A DNA stretch of 64,000 nucleotides from Verrucomicrobia bacterium SCGC AAA164-E04 (GTDB taxonomy: Bacteria; Verrucomicrobiota; Verrucomicrobiia; Limisphaerales; AAA164-E04). The first letter of the stretch is position 1; the number at the start of each line of letters is the position of its first letter. Made by a program: the position numbers and the translations under genes. The notes under the pieces are model-generated. The model did not search any database. It saw only the letters and a list, made by a program, of their open reading frames with translations, and was not told the DNA's origin. The DNA is taken from contig KB911917.1 in NCBI GenBank assembly GCA_000383715.1, forward strand, positions 1 to 64,000. Direction: 5' to 3'. Shown piece by piece: positions 1 through 13,492 of this stretch.

Positions 1-288
1 ATGCTGCAGAGTAGAGGGGAGGAGCTGATATAAGGAAGGAAGGCCGTTGGGGTCGTTTTTAGAACAGAGGACCTTGGCCGGTTTATGGAAGAGAAAGTAT
101 TGTTTGAGTCTGGGACGCAGTGTCTGCCCCTCTACAGAGACGCAGTCAATGTTGGGATCAATGGAGTCACCAATCTGAGCCACTTTGGATTGATTGAGAA
201 GGACTTTTCCTTGAGCAATCAATATTTCGGCGGCGCGACGCGAGCAAATACCGGACTGGGCAATATATTTCTGTAGCCTCAGCCGCAT
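1..288 (-). CDS. Pseudouridine synthase, RsuA/RluB family (C-terminus beyond window)
   Basis: The 96 visible codons begin MRLRLQKYIAQSG and continue CSRRAAE, the S4 RNA-binding domain that opens RsuA, RluB, RluE and RluF enzymes; FHKPAKVLCS then matches the start of the catalytic domain (usually HKPxGxxxS). The family isomerises one uridine of 16S or 23S rRNA to pseudouridine. The catalytic aspartate lies outside the window, so the rRNA target cannot be named. The ATG at 286-288 is 13 nt after the stop of the small basic protein gene, so the two are probably co-transcribed downstream of the rRNA operon. The family call is firm, the subfamily is open. Confidence 0.85.
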   Translation of the reverse strand, partial: MRLRLQKYIAQSGICSRRAAEILIAQGKVLLNQSKVAQIGDSIDPNIDCVSVEGQTLRPRLKQYFLFHKPAKVLCSKNDPNGLPSLYQLLPSTLQH

Positions 289-301
289 TTCTCAGAATGT
301 G

Positions 302-457
302 TTAAGCATCTGGTTTGGTCTTTTGAAGACCAATGACCCGATCACCTTCGTTCCAAAGGCCGCGTTTTTTGAGCAACTCAACTCTTTCAAATCGTTTGAG
401 CACGCTGCGTTTAGCTGCCATTCCGCTGGGACCTCTTAAACTAGGATGTTGTGACAT
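302..457 (-). CDS. Chlamydiae/Verrucomicrobia rRNA-linked small basic protein
   Basis: This is a 51-residue, strongly basic protein (begins MSQHPSLRGP, ends QKTKPDA; segments AAKRSVLKRFERV and LLKKRG). I recognise it as the small basic protein family that is restricted to Chlamydiae and Verrucomicrobia and is characteristically encoded next to rRNA genes. Here it lies 64 nt beyond the 3' end of 5S rRNA, just after the operon terminator. No good Shine-Dalgarno precedes the ATG at 455-457. It has no cysteines, signal peptide or membrane segment, so a cytoplasmic RNA- or ribosome-binding role is plausible but inferred. Its function is not established to my knowledge. Confidence 0.85.
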   Translation of the reverse strand: MSQHPSLRGPSGMAAKRSVLKRFERVELLKKRGLWNEGDRVIGLQKTKPDA

Positions 458-475
458 AATATTAACTTAGTTTGG

Positions 476-509
476 ATTAAAAAAAAGCCGAACCCTTGAG
501 TTCGGCTTT
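476..509 (-). terminator. Rho-independent terminator of the rRNA operon
   Basis: Read on the minus strand, an AAGCCGAAC/GTTCGGCTT stem with a 6-nt loop is followed by a run of Ts. It sits between 5S rRNA and the small basic protein gene, so it should end most rRNA transcripts. Confidence 0.9.
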
Positions 510-520
510 AGAAATAAATT

Positions 521-631
521 TGGCGGCAACCTACTCTCACACAGGCTCTACCTGCACTACCATCGGCAATGCTGCGTTTGACGTCCGAGTTCGGGATGGG
601 ATCGGGTCGGACCACAGCTTTATGGCCACCA
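521..631 (-). rRNA. rrf: 5S ribosomal RNA
   Basis: The minus strand reads TGGTGGCCATAAAGCTGTGG... through the conserved CCCGATCCCATCCCGAACTC core to GTAGGTTGCCGCCA, a complete 5S rRNA of about 111 nt whose ends pair. It is the last RNA of the 16S-Ile-Ala-23S-5S operon. Ends are accurate to a few nucleotides. Confidence 0.96.
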
Positions 632-666
632 AAAAAACCGTTGAGAATCATGTTCTCTGAAAACTA

Positions 667-3643
<2,977 letters not shown>

Positions 3644-3646
<3 letters not shown>

Positions 3647-3656
3647 TCAAAGAACA
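3644..3656 (-). promoter_or_regulatory. boxA antitermination element in the tRNA-Ala/23S spacer
   Basis: The minus strand reads TGTTCTTTGACAA, which matches the boxA consensus bound by NusB/S10 in rRNA operons. It lies about 75 nt before 23S, after the tRNAs. A nearly identical copy lies in the 16S leader at 5697-5709. Role inferred from position and match. Confidence 0.65.
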
Positions 3657-3692
3657 AAACCGATTCAACAACCGGTTAAAATTAAATTGGTA

Positions 3693-3769
<77 letters not shown>

Positions 3770-3807
3770 TACCGTAAAGTAATACCCTTGATAATTGTAA
3801 CTCAAAA

Positions 3808-3883
<76 letters not shown>

Positions 3884-3942
3884 ATCAAAAGGCCTGGCCA
3901 TGGCTCCTGTTTTCAGGATCCTATATACCTTATTTGAAAGCT

Positions 3943-5694
<1,752 letters not shown>

Positions 5695-5696
5695 AA

Positions 5697-5709
5697 TTTT
5701 CAAAGAACA
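5697..5709 (-). promoter_or_regulatory. boxA antitermination element in the 16S leader
   Basis: The minus strand reads TGTTCTTTGAAAA about 105 nt before the 16S 5' end, immediately ahead of the processing-stem arm. It is nearly identical to the spacer copy at 3644-3656, as expected for paired NusB/S10 loading sites. Role inferred. Confidence 0.65.
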
Positions 5710-5748
5710 TTGTTCCTTTAGGACAGGAACATCAAAGTCATTAGGGGC

Positions 5749-5797
5749 CAAAAAAACTGAGAGCCGATTTCTTTCGAAGTCGTATCGGCATCTCAGT
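5749..5797 (-). terminator. Terminator-like hairpin in the rRNA leader
   Basis: The minus strand has ACTGAGA-T-GCCGAT, a 15-nt loop, ATCGGC-TCTCAGT and then a run of Ts (5749-5756 region). The stem is 13 bp with one bulged base. It has the form of an intrinsic terminator, yet lies between the tandem rRNA promoters and 16S, starting about 15 nt after the predicted P2 start. It could be an attenuator of rRNA synthesis or simply stop read-through from upstream genes. Confidence 0.6.
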
Positions 5798-5818
5798 AGC
5801 CAATTAATGACGAGCTGT

Positions 5819-5847
5819 GTTTTATGTTTTTCAGCTTCGTCCGTCAA
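5819..5847 (-). promoter_or_regulatory. rRNA promoter P2
   Basis: The minus strand has TTGACG (5842-5847), a 17-nt spacer and TAAAAC (5819-5824), preceded by an A/T-rich GATTTAAATT block that could act as an UP element. It is an imperfect duplicate of the promoter 116 bp upstream. Confidence 0.7.
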
Positions 5848-5934
5848 CAGTAATTTAAATCTTTTTTACAAAATTTTTTAAACCACCTTGCCACATACGT
5901 TCTTGGTTTTAAACGTGTCGCGACGACGGAAAGC

Positions 5935-5963
5935 AAACTATGTTTTTTCGCTTCATCGGTCAA
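5935..5963 (-). promoter_or_regulatory. rRNA promoter P1
   Basis: The minus strand has TTGACC (5958-5963), a 17-nt spacer and TAGTTT (5935-5940), preceded by GATTTAAAATCCTG. The block from GATTTAAA through the -10 aligns with P2 with few differences, showing a local duplication. Confidence 0.65.
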
Positions 5964-6266
5964 CAGGATTTTAAATCTTTTTCTTCAACCTATCGGGCTG
6001 CATGGGGCAGGTTCTTGTTTAACGTAAGCCTGTGAAAAACCGAAGTCAGAACAGATTGACCCCATGCAGTGTTGCATGGATTACTGTTGTTATAGGTTGC
6101 TTACCTACAATCAACCACAATCTACCCCATGGAATTAATGGCTTTTCCGCATTAAATATTTATTTTTCAAGCCCAGAACTGCTCCGCATTTCTGTTACAC
6201 CATGAGGCTTATCAATGGGGCTTGAACCAACAAAGGGTGTCTGTGACTTCCCTCCTACCAATGTGG

Positions 6267-7061
6267 TTAAATCTGTGAATAAGGTGCTGGCTTCAAAAAT
6301 GTTTGGTTAATTTTGGAGACAGTGTCTGCGTAGCGTTTGTTTTTTCTGAGCACCTGCCAGTCAGGATCTTTGGAGAAACGACCCCATGCCGCTTTTCGCT
6401 CTGCCATGTCACTGTAGGCAACAAGGTAAATTAAATTAGGCAAGCCTGGTCCGGACAAAGCCTCGCCACAAAAGACGCTGTCAAGGCCTACATTTTTAAA
6501 AATGTCGAATTCGCCGCTATTGAACATCTCCACTTTCAATGCGGCTTTTTGCTCATTGTGACTTTCATACACACGGAGTTCAAAAATCCGCTCTCCCGTT
6601 CGTGGAATTTTAACGTAGGGATAGTCATCAAAAGGGCGCATGAGTGTACTTTCGATTCTTGTATAAGCTGGATCCCCTTTCGGCGTGGAGAGGTATTCCT
6701 GACCGTTTTCAAAGAAACCACTGTCCTCACTCAGTGTCCGCCGCATGTCGTAATAAGACTCAAGCGTCGGATAAGGAATCAATGCATGAATGGAGTGGTC
6801 TTGTTCTCCATCTTTGGGTTGAGAATGGAAGACACCTACAGGCTTGATGCCTTGTCTGTTCAACGCCGGAATGGCAGCATTTTTTAAAAATCGATCCACC
6901 ATCACTTGTTTGGAAGCGGATTCAATATGCCAACGTCGCCACTCAAGTAACTTGGGGCTTTTTGCTTCGTTGTGGTGATCTGCTTTTAGCTGGTGAGATT
7001 GGGTCATACCCACCGCAGCAGCGGATGCAGTAGCTGAATGAATGAATTGTCTTCTGTTCAT
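6267..7061 (-). CDS. Twin-arginine-exported NIPSNAP family protein
   Basis: The 264-residue protein starts MNRRQFIHSATASAAA, a twin-arginine signal with hydrophobic core and likely cleavage after residue 25-30. Two NIPSNAP-like ferredoxin-fold halves follow: LLEWRRWHIES near residue 37 and ERIFELRVYESH near 170, the latter followed by LIYLVAYSDMAERKAAW. These dimeric alpha-beta barrel domains are frequent in exported verrucomicrobial and planctomycete proteins of unknown substrate. The frame is open 17 codons further upstream, but the chosen ATG gives a canonical signal. Standalone gene; fold fairly sure, function unknown. Confidence 0.82.
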   Translation of the reverse strand: MNRRQFIHSATASAAAVGMTQSHQLKADHHNEAKSPKLLEWRRWHIESASKQVMVDRFLKNAAIPALNRQGIKPVGVFHSQPKDGEQDHSIHALIPYPTLESYYDMRRTLSEDSGFFENGQEYLSTPKGDPAYTRIESTLMRPFDDYPYVKIPRTGERIFELRVYESHNEQKAALKVEMFNSGEFDIFKNVGLDSVFCGEALSGPGLPNLIYLVAYSDMAERKAAWGRFSKDPDWQVLRKNKRYADTVSKINQTFLKPAPYSQI

Positions 7062-7601
7062 GATCGTTTTGGATATCATGTCACAGTTAGCCTCGAAAGA
7101 GTCAAAATACAAGCTTTCAAATCACGAAGCTTTGCCAACTATTTACTCCTCTATTCTGAGAACCACAAGGGTGGCTCTGCGACAGCATCAAAATGAATTT
7201 ACAGGCGCGCGAGTTTTAAAACTTTCAACATCCTTTTTGAATAATGAAAGTTTCATGCCTTTGAAGTGATAGTTATCGCTGGACATCCTTCTTCAAACAG
7301 GTCAACCCATGATCGTATTTGCGGATACGTAAGAAAAATAAATATTTGGCAAGGATGTTTTCCTGTCGAGGCGTGCAATTGGCAAAACTAAGACTCTGGG
7401 TTGTTTGTCACTCGGCAAAATGCAAAATGACATCAGAATCACTCTCCCCAAGGAACATAACACACTGACAGCAAACGCTGAATCGAGCCTTTTCAGATAG
7501 TTGGCTTGCAGGAAGATGCAAGACGGTTGAAATCCTTTGAAGCATTTCGATCTCAACAGGCTAGCGAAAGTCTTTTGAGTTCTTAACCGCATGGGCCAGT
7601 G
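7062..7601. other. Gene-free intergenic region
   Basis: No gene is supported here. A 96-codon open frame on the minus strand (7302-7592) has unremarkable composition and no family resemblance. The region presumably carries the promoter of the NIPSNAP gene, but I see no strong -35/-10 pair. Confidence 0.5.
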
Positions 7602-8357
7602 TTACAAGTGCCGGATCCGATCACGATATTTATCGGCAAGCCGAGTGTTGTGATCGTCTCCATTGCTGTTGCTACTGATGTAGATTTCAGGATCGATTCC
7701 ATTTGACTTCATGTGTGAAACGGCAGCTACCATTACCAAATTCACCAAGAGAGCTCCGGTGATGGTTGACGTCGGAGCAACCCGTCCAGGCACGCCGTCG
7801 ATTTCAAGAGCCGCATCCCCTTCGATGCCGCAGTTATCCAGGACCAAATCCGCCGTTTCCGCCAGGTTCCCCCCCGAAGAATGACGTGTCGGCCAGGCTT
7901 TGCTGTGCTCCAAATTCACCAGAGCGATCACCTTTAACCCCAGCTCCTTGGCATGGAGCGCCATTTCGATTGGCAGAGCGTTTCGACCTGAGTTGGACGC
8001 AACCAGAAGAACATCACCTGAAGCAACTGGATACTGACTGAGTAATTCTTTCGCCGCTCCCTCTTTCCGTTCAAATGCTGTCGCAGCTTCAGCCCCGGCC
8101 GTAAAATAAACCATTGGATCGAGAAAAGGAATGGCCCTTGCCAGGCCGCCTGCTCGATGAAAGACCTCTTCAGCCAACATGCGTGAGTGTCCCGTGCCGA
8201 AAGTGTAAAACCAGTGATCACCCGCAAGGGCATCGCCGATCCATTGCCCGGCAGTTTGAATCGAGGACCATTGGGTTTCACGAACCTGACGGATCTGACT
8301 GGCAACGATGTCCAAATAACGTTGCGCATCATTCATGGGATCTTTCATATGGGTCAT
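7602..8357 (-). CDS. SIS-domain sugar isomerase-like protein (UPF0309 type)
   Basis: The 251-residue protein has a sugar isomerase (SIS) fold. GTGHSRMLAEEVFHRAGG near residues 53-71 and ASNSGRNALPIEMAL near 120 form the phosphosugar-binding loops. The arrangement matches the UPF0309/sugar isomerase domain-containing family, related to MurNAc-6-phosphate etherase (MurQ) and GmhA. The substrate is probably an amino-sugar or other sugar phosphate, but the sequence does not fix it. The stop of the upstream GNAT gene is 6 nt before this start, so the two are co-transcribed. MTHM, MKDP and MNDA are all possible starts within eight codons. Confidence 0.85.
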   Translation of the reverse strand: MTHMKDPMNDAQRYLDIVASQIRQVRETQWSSIQTAGQWIGDALAGDHWFYTFGTGHSRMLAEEVFHRAGGLARAIPFLDPMVYFTAGAEAATAFERKEGAAKELLSQYPVASGDVLLVASNSGRNALPIEMALHAKELGLKVIALVNLEHSKAWPTRHSSGGNLAETADLVLDNCGIEGDAALEIDGVPGRVAPTSTITGALLVNLVMVAAVSHMKSNGIDPEIYISSNSNGDDHNTRLADKYRDRIRHL

Positions 8358-8363
8358 TGGTTC

Positions 8364-9014
8364 CTAAAATTCTTCCGGCTTCAAGTTTTTTCCCAAATAA
8401 AGCACTTCTTCCCTGGGCAAATCCGCATACTCCAGTTTGCGGAACCCTATTTTTTTAAAAAAGGATAGCGCACTGTGGTTTTCCGGATGCATTCCCAGAT
8501 GAACGCCGGGACAGCCTTGCTTTTGAAGCACCTGAAATAATTCATGAATCCAGTTGCTTCCGTTTCCCATGCCTCGAACATGCTCGAGCAATGCAATATG
8601 AAAATGAGCAGGATAGTCATGCAACCATTCGGGACGATACATTGAATAATCGAACAGGGAAGCCAACAAGGAATCGTCTGGACTCTCAGATGTTCCATCA
8701 TGAAGCTGAACTTGCCTGCCCTTTTGGATTCCTGGAAGCCACTCAGTCAAAAACCAGTTTTGATAGCTTATTGTGTCACTGACGGCCGCAAGGTATCCAC
8801 AAAGCCCAAGATTGTTCTCCATGACCCAAACCATCTCTGGCTGATGATGCAGGTAGGAGCCCAGGTAAAGATCACCAAGCAGGAGGGTATCTTCATAAAT
8901 ATGGCGGGCATCGTGACCTGCATTTGCAGTTCGGATACATATTTGATAAAGAGCCTTTTTGTCTCCAACTTGATAAGGGCGTTTGTCGGGGCGATTGTAT
9001 TGTATTAAGCTCAT
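8364..9014 (-). CDS. GNAT family N-acetyltransferase
   Basis: The 216-residue protein has GNAT features in its C-terminal half. HFHIALLEHVRGMGNGSNW near residue 140 corresponds to strand 4 and the acetyl-CoA pyrophosphate loop (RGMGNGS for the usual R/QxxGxG/A), and NHSALSFFKKIGFRKLE near 190 is the classic motif B/C ending. The arrangement resembles the acetyltransferase-like domain found with O-GlcNAcase and its bacterial relatives. The acceptor is unknown. It is paired with the downstream SIS gene, so an amino-sugar or cell-wall sugar substrate is an attractive guess. It is divergent from ftsH. Confidence 0.8.
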   Translation of the reverse strand: MSLIQYNRPDKRPYQVGDKKALYQICIRTANAGHDARHIYEDTLLLGDLYLGSYLHHQPEMVWVMENNLGLCGYLAAVSDTISYQNWFLTEWLPGIQKGRQVQLHDGTSESPDDSLLASLFDYSMYRPEWLHDYPAHFHIALLEHVRGMGNGSNWIHELFQVLQKQGCPGVHLGMHPENHSALSFFKKIGFRKLEYADLPREEVLYLGKNLKPEEF

Positions 9015-9171
9015 TTGCGGAGTTTACGATCTCTTTTACCTTCGAAGCCAAAGACCACAGGAAAAACGACAGATTGATTGAGATAAAGCACGGCGTTACA
9101 GAAACAATGACGTCCATGGTATAGATGGTTGCATCAAACATGCGCAAGGTGTAACATCTACATAATCTACG

Positions 9172-11232
9172 ATGCCAAAGAACGCACCAAAAAATAACAA
9201 ACCAGACGAAGATAACGAAAATGGCGAAATGAAAGTTCCGCCAAAGACTCTTCTGATCTGGATAGCCATCCTGGGACTTATTCCATTGATCATGTTCCTG
9301 CAACGCCAGAATGAAGCTGGTAATCAGGAAACCATCAACTATGCCGAGCTACAGTTCATGGTCGAAAACGACCTCGTGGAAAAAGGTGTGATCAACTACG
9401 ATCCGCAGAGTCGACTTCAAGAAATCACTGGTCTCTATAAAGAGCACACAGTCAGCAACAACGGGCAGATAGACTACATTTTGGATGAGGATCAAGCTCA
9501 GTCAATGAAGGCCTTTCACATCAAAACGGTCTTGATGGAACCTCTTGAGATAAAGATGCTCGAAAGCTCGAAATTTCGAGCTACCCAACCAAATACCATG
9601 CTGACGGGTTTCCTGTTCTCAATTTTGCCGTTCCTGATCATTGCAGCTCTGGTATACTTCTTTCTCATCAGACAGATACGCAACGCAGGCAAAGGAGCCC
9701 TGAGTTTTGGGAAAAGCAAGGCCCGCATGCTGAGCAAAGATAAAAATCGCACCACTTTCAAGGATGTTGCAGGTGTAGATGAAGCAAAGGAGGAGGTTTC
9801 CGAGCTGGTAGAATTCCTGAAGGATCCGAAAAAATTCCAGAAACTCGGGGGTCGTATACCGAAAGGAATCCTGATGATAGGTTCACCCGGCACAGGCAAG
9901 ACACTCCTAGCCAAAGCAATTGCTGGGGAGGCCGATGCATCGTTTTTCAGTATCAGTGGATCCGATTTCGTCGAAATGTTTGTTGGTGTAGGAGCAAGTC
10001 GAGTAAGGGACATGTTTGAACAAGCCCGCAAGAGCACCCCGTGTCTTATTTTCATTGATGAGATCGATGCAGTGGGTCGCAGTCGCGGTCATGGACTGGG
10101 CGGAGGCAACGACGAGCGTGAACAGACACTGAATGCATTGCTGGTGGAGATGGACGGATTCGACACACAGGAGGGAATCATCATTATTGCGGCAACCAAT
10201 CGCCCGGATGTGCTGGACCCAGCTCTGCTTCGGCCCGGTCGATTTGATCGCCAGATTTCGGTTAATCTACCCGACATCAAAGGTCGTGAGCAGATCCTTA
10301 AAGTCCATGCCAAGAATGTCAAACTAGGCCCAGATGTGGACCTGGGCGTCATCGCACGCGGCACTCCGGGCTATTCCGGCGCAGAGCTGGCCAATCTTCT
10401 CAACGAAGCTGCGCTCATTGCCGCACGCGCCAATCGTAAGTCCATCGGCATGTTGGAATTGGAAGAAGCTCGTGACAAAGTGAGGTGGGGTCGTGAGCGA
10501 AGAAGTCTGGCCATGACAGATGAAGACAAGAAAATCACTGCATGGCACGAAGCAGGCCATGCCATTGTCAATGTCATGCTGGAGCACACCCACCCTCTTC
10601 ACAAGGTCACCATTATTCCCCGTGGGCAGTCTCTGGGTTCCACAATGTCGCTTCCAAAGCAGGATATTTTAAACCGTCAGAAAAAAGAAATGGAGGACAT
10701 GATTGCCGTCACCATGGCGGGCCGCATCGCAGAGGAAGTTGTCACAAATGATATGTCCACAGGAGCCGCAGGTGATATTCAGCAAGCCACCCAATTGGCG
10801 AAGGCCATGGTCTGTCAATACGGCATGAGCAAACGCCTGGGAATGGTTCAATATGGAGGAGACGACAGCGATTACGTTTTTCTGGGTAAGGACATGGCAA
10901 GATCAAAGGCCTACAGCGAGCACACGTCTCAGGAAATCGATACAGAGGTGAAGCGCCTGATCGATGATGGTTTCAACACAGCAAAGACTTTGATCGATGA
11001 TAACAGGCCAAAACTTGAATTGATTGCCAACAGCCTTCTGGAATACGAAACACTAGATGGGGCTCAAGTCGAAGAAATCGTTCGTACAGGAAAGTTCAAT
11101 CCACCTCAAGCACCAACGGATCCGCCCACTCCACCCATGGGGGCTCAGGCAGTCACGTCGACACCGGAGCCTGAGACACCCAAAACTGAATTGGACCCAG
11201 GATTTGGAGGAGCGTCTCCAGCGACTGCCTGA
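9172..11232 (+). CDS. ftsH: ATP-dependent zinc metalloprotease FtsH
   Basis: This is a 686-residue membrane AAA+ protease that degrades misfolded and regulatory membrane or cytosolic proteins. It has a first membrane segment at about 23-41, a short periplasmic domain and a second segment at about 143-167. The AAA module has Walker A GSPGTGKT at 237-244, Walker B LIFIDEID and the second region of homology ([20 protein letters not shown]). The zinc site is HEAGH at 459-463. The tail after about residue 640 is rich in proline, threonine and glutamate and not conserved. The length is typical. rpe follows 14 nt later, so they may share a transcript. Confidence 0.97.
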   Translation: MPKNAPKNNKPDEDNENGEMKVPPKTLLIWIAILGLIPLIMFLQRQNEAGNQETINYAELQFMVENDLVEKGVINYDPQSRLQEITGLYKEHTVSNNGQIDYILDEDQAQSMKAFHIKTVLMEPLEIKMLESSKFRATQPNTMLTGFLFSILPFLIIAALVYFFLIRQIRNAGKGALSFGKSKARMLSKDKNRTTFKDVAGVDEAKEEVSELVEFLKDPKKFQKLGGRIPKGILMIGSPGTGKTLLAKAIAGEADASFFSISGSDFVEMFVGVGASRVRDMFEQARKSTPCLIFIDEIDAVGRSRGHGLGGGNDEREQTLNALLVEMDGFDTQEGIIIIAATNRPDVLDPALLRPGRFDRQISVNLPDIKGREQILKVHAKNVKLGPDVDLGVIARGTPGYSGAELANLLNEAALIAARANRKSIGMLELEEARDKVRWGRERRSLAMTDEDKKITAWHEAGHAIVNVMLEHTHPLHKVTIIPRGQSLGSTMSLPKQDILNRQKKEMEDMIAVTMAGRIAEEVVTNDMSTGAAGDIQQATQLAKAMVCQYGMSKRLGMVQYGGDDSDYVFLGKDMARSKAYSEHTSQEIDTEVKRLIDDGFNTAKTLIDDNRPKLELIANSLLEYETLDGAQVEEIVRTGKFNPPQAPTDPPTPPMGAQAVTSTPEPETPKTELDPGFGGASPATA

Positions 11233-11246
11233 CCTAGGAATTACTG

Positions 11247-11966
11247 ATGAGTGGAGAGGACACCCGCCATCCTTTGATCGTCGCGCCGTCCTTGCTAGCG
11301 GCGCATTTTGGGCATTTTCAAAGGGATTCAGAGCGTGTCAGACGTTCTGGAGCGGAATGGCTTCATCTGGATATCATGGATGGGCATTTCGTGCCCAACC
11401 TGAGCTTTGGTCCAGATGTGGTCAAGGCCCTGAGAAAGCACTCTTCCTTGCTATTCGACGTTCACCTGATGTGTTCAAAACCTGATACCCTGCTGAAGCT
11501 ATTTAAAGAAGCAGGAGCAGATGCCATCACGATTCATGCAGAGTTAGGCAGGAGAGTAGAGGATCTCATCTGGCAGATTCGCTCATTGAATCGGAAAGTA
11601 GGTTTGGCGGTGAACCCGCCTACTTCCATCAAGGATGCTGAACCTTATCTGGATAAGATTGATCTTCTTTTGGTGATGACAGTCAACCCAGGATTCGGAG
11701 GGCAATCGTTCATTGAAGAAACACTACCCAAAATCCAACAAGCTCAAAAATGGAGGAAAGACCGCAAGCTCAATTTCCGCATCCAGGTAGACGGAGGTAT
11801 CAATGACAAAACAGGCGCCATGTGCGCTCGCGAGGGTGCAGATACATTCGTAAGTGGATCCCATTTATTCAAACAACGCAACATGCGGTATGGAGTGAAA
11901 AGATTGCGTCGCGCCTGCCATGAGGCAACGAAATTTTCAGAACGCATGAAAACAGTCCAGTCATAG
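11247..11966 (+). CDS. rpe: Ribulose-phosphate 3-epimerase
   Basis: The 239-residue TIM barrel interconverts ribulose 5-phosphate and xylulose 5-phosphate in the pentose phosphate pathway. Motifs are APSLLAAHF (strand 1), HLDIMDGHFVPNLSFGP (metal-binding His and catalytic Asp), DVHLM, VMTVNPGFGGQSF and VDGGI with the second catalytic Asp. The phosphate-binding GGI and GS loops are present. It is slightly longer than the E. coli enzyme (225). It follows ftsH by 14 nt on the same strand. Firm call. Confidence 0.95.
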   Translation: MSGEDTRHPLIVAPSLLAAHFGHFQRDSERVRRSGAEWLHLDIMDGHFVPNLSFGPDVVKALRKHSSLLFDVHLMCSKPDTLLKLFKEAGADAITIHAELGRRVEDLIWQIRSLNRKVGLAVNPPTSIKDAEPYLDKIDLLLVMTVNPGFGGQSFIEETLPKIQQAQKWRKDRKLNFRIQVDGGINDKTGAMCAREGADTFVSGSHLFKQRNMRYGVKRLRRACHEATKFSERMKTVQS

Positions 11967-12008
11967 GGAACATTTACATAGCCGATCGAATCACGATTCT
12001 CTGATTTC

Positions 12009-12653
12009 TTACTCAGTATTTTTGGGAGGCGCTGTTCTGGTAATAAATGCAACGATGTCTTTCAAGTCTTGCAGTGAATACAAGCGGACGATGCTCTGCA
12101 TTAATCTACCCTCAGTATCTCTAGCATCATAACCACGCATTCCGGATTGGTATTTCCTTAATTGCTCCATCAAATACCAATCTTCCTGCACATTCAATGG
12201 TGGCGCCTTCAGGCTCTGATTTCCCTGCCCTTGAGCCCCATGGCAACTTGAGCAAACGGCAAACAGCACTTTCCCTCTTTCAGGATTCCCTCGTATCAAC
12301 TTGAGATGATCGGGTGCCGGCAGAGATTCGATATGTGCCGCAAGCTCCTTCCAGATAATGGGATTGTCGTATTGCTTTACGACGGAGTGCATTAAGAATT
12401 CACTCTTATTTTGTTCTTTTGCACCACGGATCCCTTGCTTGAATTTGCTTAATTGATGCATCACATACCAGGAAGGTAACCCATCGAGGATTGGACCGCG
12501 TTGCATCTCCCGCGTACTATGGCAAACCATGCATGAGTCATATACTTCAGATGGTCTGGTGCTTGCCCTCGAAATTTGTGATTCAGCAAGCGTGGGGTTC
12601 AAGGGAACCATCAAAAGCGCGACACAGGACACGACTCGTTTGAGCTGGGACAT
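12009..12653 (-). CDS. Exported dihaem cytochrome c (c4-like)
   Basis: The 214-residue protein has a signal peptide (MSQLKRVVSCVALLMVPLNPTLA) and two haem c sites, CMVCH at 41-45 and CSSCH at 134-138. Each half ends in a similar segment (WYVMHQLSKFKQGIRG and WYLMEQLRKYQSGMRG) with a following methionine that can be the sixth ligand, so it is a tandem duplication as in cytochrome c4. It probably shuttles electrons to a terminal oxidase in the periplasm. The frame is open further upstream, but longer versions would cover the divergent pseudopilin start. MRGF at 12690-12692 is an alternative start. Confidence 0.85.
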   Translation of the reverse strand: MSQLKRVVSCVALLMVPLNPTLAESQISRASTRPSEVYDSCMVCHSTREMQRGPILDGLPSWYVMHQLSKFKQGIRGAKEQNKSEFLMHSVVKQYDNPIIWKELAAHIESLPAPDHLKLIRGNPERGKVLFAVCSSCHGAQGQGNQSLKAPPLNVQEDWYLMEQLRKYQSGMRGYDARDTEGRLMQSIVRLYSLQDLKDIVAFITRTAPPKNTE

Positions 12654-12740
12654 GCCTGATCGAAAGATTTGGTGTATTGCAAAACCTCGCATCTTTCCTA
12701 CCATAGCCCAATGCACAGCCATGAGCCAGATCATGATTGA

Positions 12741-13463
12741 ATGAACAGAAGAACACGACAGCACCAAGCAGCATTTACACTGATCGAATTGCTGGTAGTG
12801 ATCGCGATCATTGCCATTCTGGCCTCCATGCTGCTGCCAGCGCTGAGTAAGGCAAAGGAACAGGGAAAACGTGCCGTCTGCAAATCCAATCAACGTCAGG
12901 TCGTGTTGACGATGCTGATGTACGCCAATGACAATGAGCAAAAATTTCCGGAAGGTCTGAGAGACAACGGCATTGAGCATTTCTCTTTCATACACTCCGG
13001 AGTCTTTGATTACATGCGTGTCAGAGGCGGTTTATCGACAAATTCCTTCAGTTGCCCAAACAACCAGAAGTGGTTTCGTGTGCAGCCCGGCGTAGGTTAC
13101 CGTCTGGGCTATTACTTTCTCTGGGGGCACAGGACCGACAAGGACCTACGTGACCGCAGTGCCGATTATCAGGATGATCCATGGCCCTGGGACTCCCCTC
13201 AGCGAGCCACAGATGATCCAAACCTTCCCATGATCAGTGATGTTATTGAGAAAGGCACCGTGAATCCCCCCATTACCTCGTCACCTCACGGCGGCACAGG
13301 GCCGGTGAAAAGTGGCGAGAACTCATTTCCTGAGCCTGAAACCATCAAATCTCAAGGTGGCCATGTCGGCTTGGTTGACGGTTCCGTCAACTGGCGAAAA
13401 CAATCAGAGATGCGACCCCACAATGCCACAATCCCTTCAGGTCGCATCATTGGATATTGGTAA
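12741..13463 (+). CDS. Type II secretion/prepilin-type pseudopilin-like protein
   Basis: The 240-residue protein has a prepilin leader, [19 protein letters not shown], with the peptidase site before the phenylalanine and the conserved Glu at +5. [19 protein letters not shown] segment and [11 protein letters not shown] follow. The C-terminal [13 protein letters not shown] resembles the H-X9-DG signature of the abundant pseudopilin-like families of Verrucomicrobiota, Planctomycetota and Lentisphaerota. It should be processed by a prepilin peptidase and sit in the inner membrane or a secretion pseudopilus. Substrate or partner is not evident. It is divergent from the cytochrome gene, and the ribulokinase starts 29 nt downstream of its stop. 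Confidence 0.88.
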   Translation: MNRRTRQHQAAFTLIELLVVIAIIAILASMLLPALSKAKEQGKRAVCKSNQRQVVLTMLMYANDNEQKFPEGLRDNGIEHFSFIHSGVFDYMRVRGGLSTNSFSCPNNQKWFRVQPGVGYRLGYYFLWGHRTDKDLRDRSADYQDDPWPWDSPQRATDDPNLPMISDVIEKGTVNPPITSSPHGGTGPVKSGENSFPEPETIKSQGGHVGLVDGSVNWRKQSEMRPHNATIPSGRIIGYW

Positions 13464-13492
13464 TCAAATATCGAACACCCCCCCCAAAGAAA

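Noticed and set aside
85-276. 63-codon plus-strand open frame at the left end
   Set aside because: It is antisense to the pseudouridine synthase, whose S4 domain is clear.
7302-7592. 96-codon minus-strand frame
   Set aside because: No family resemblance, no ribosome-binding site and no conserved-looking segment.
12653-12995. Longer cytochrome c reading with an extra 114 N-terminal residues
   Set aside because: It would overlap the well-supported pseudopilin gene, and the signal peptide starts at MSQLKRV.
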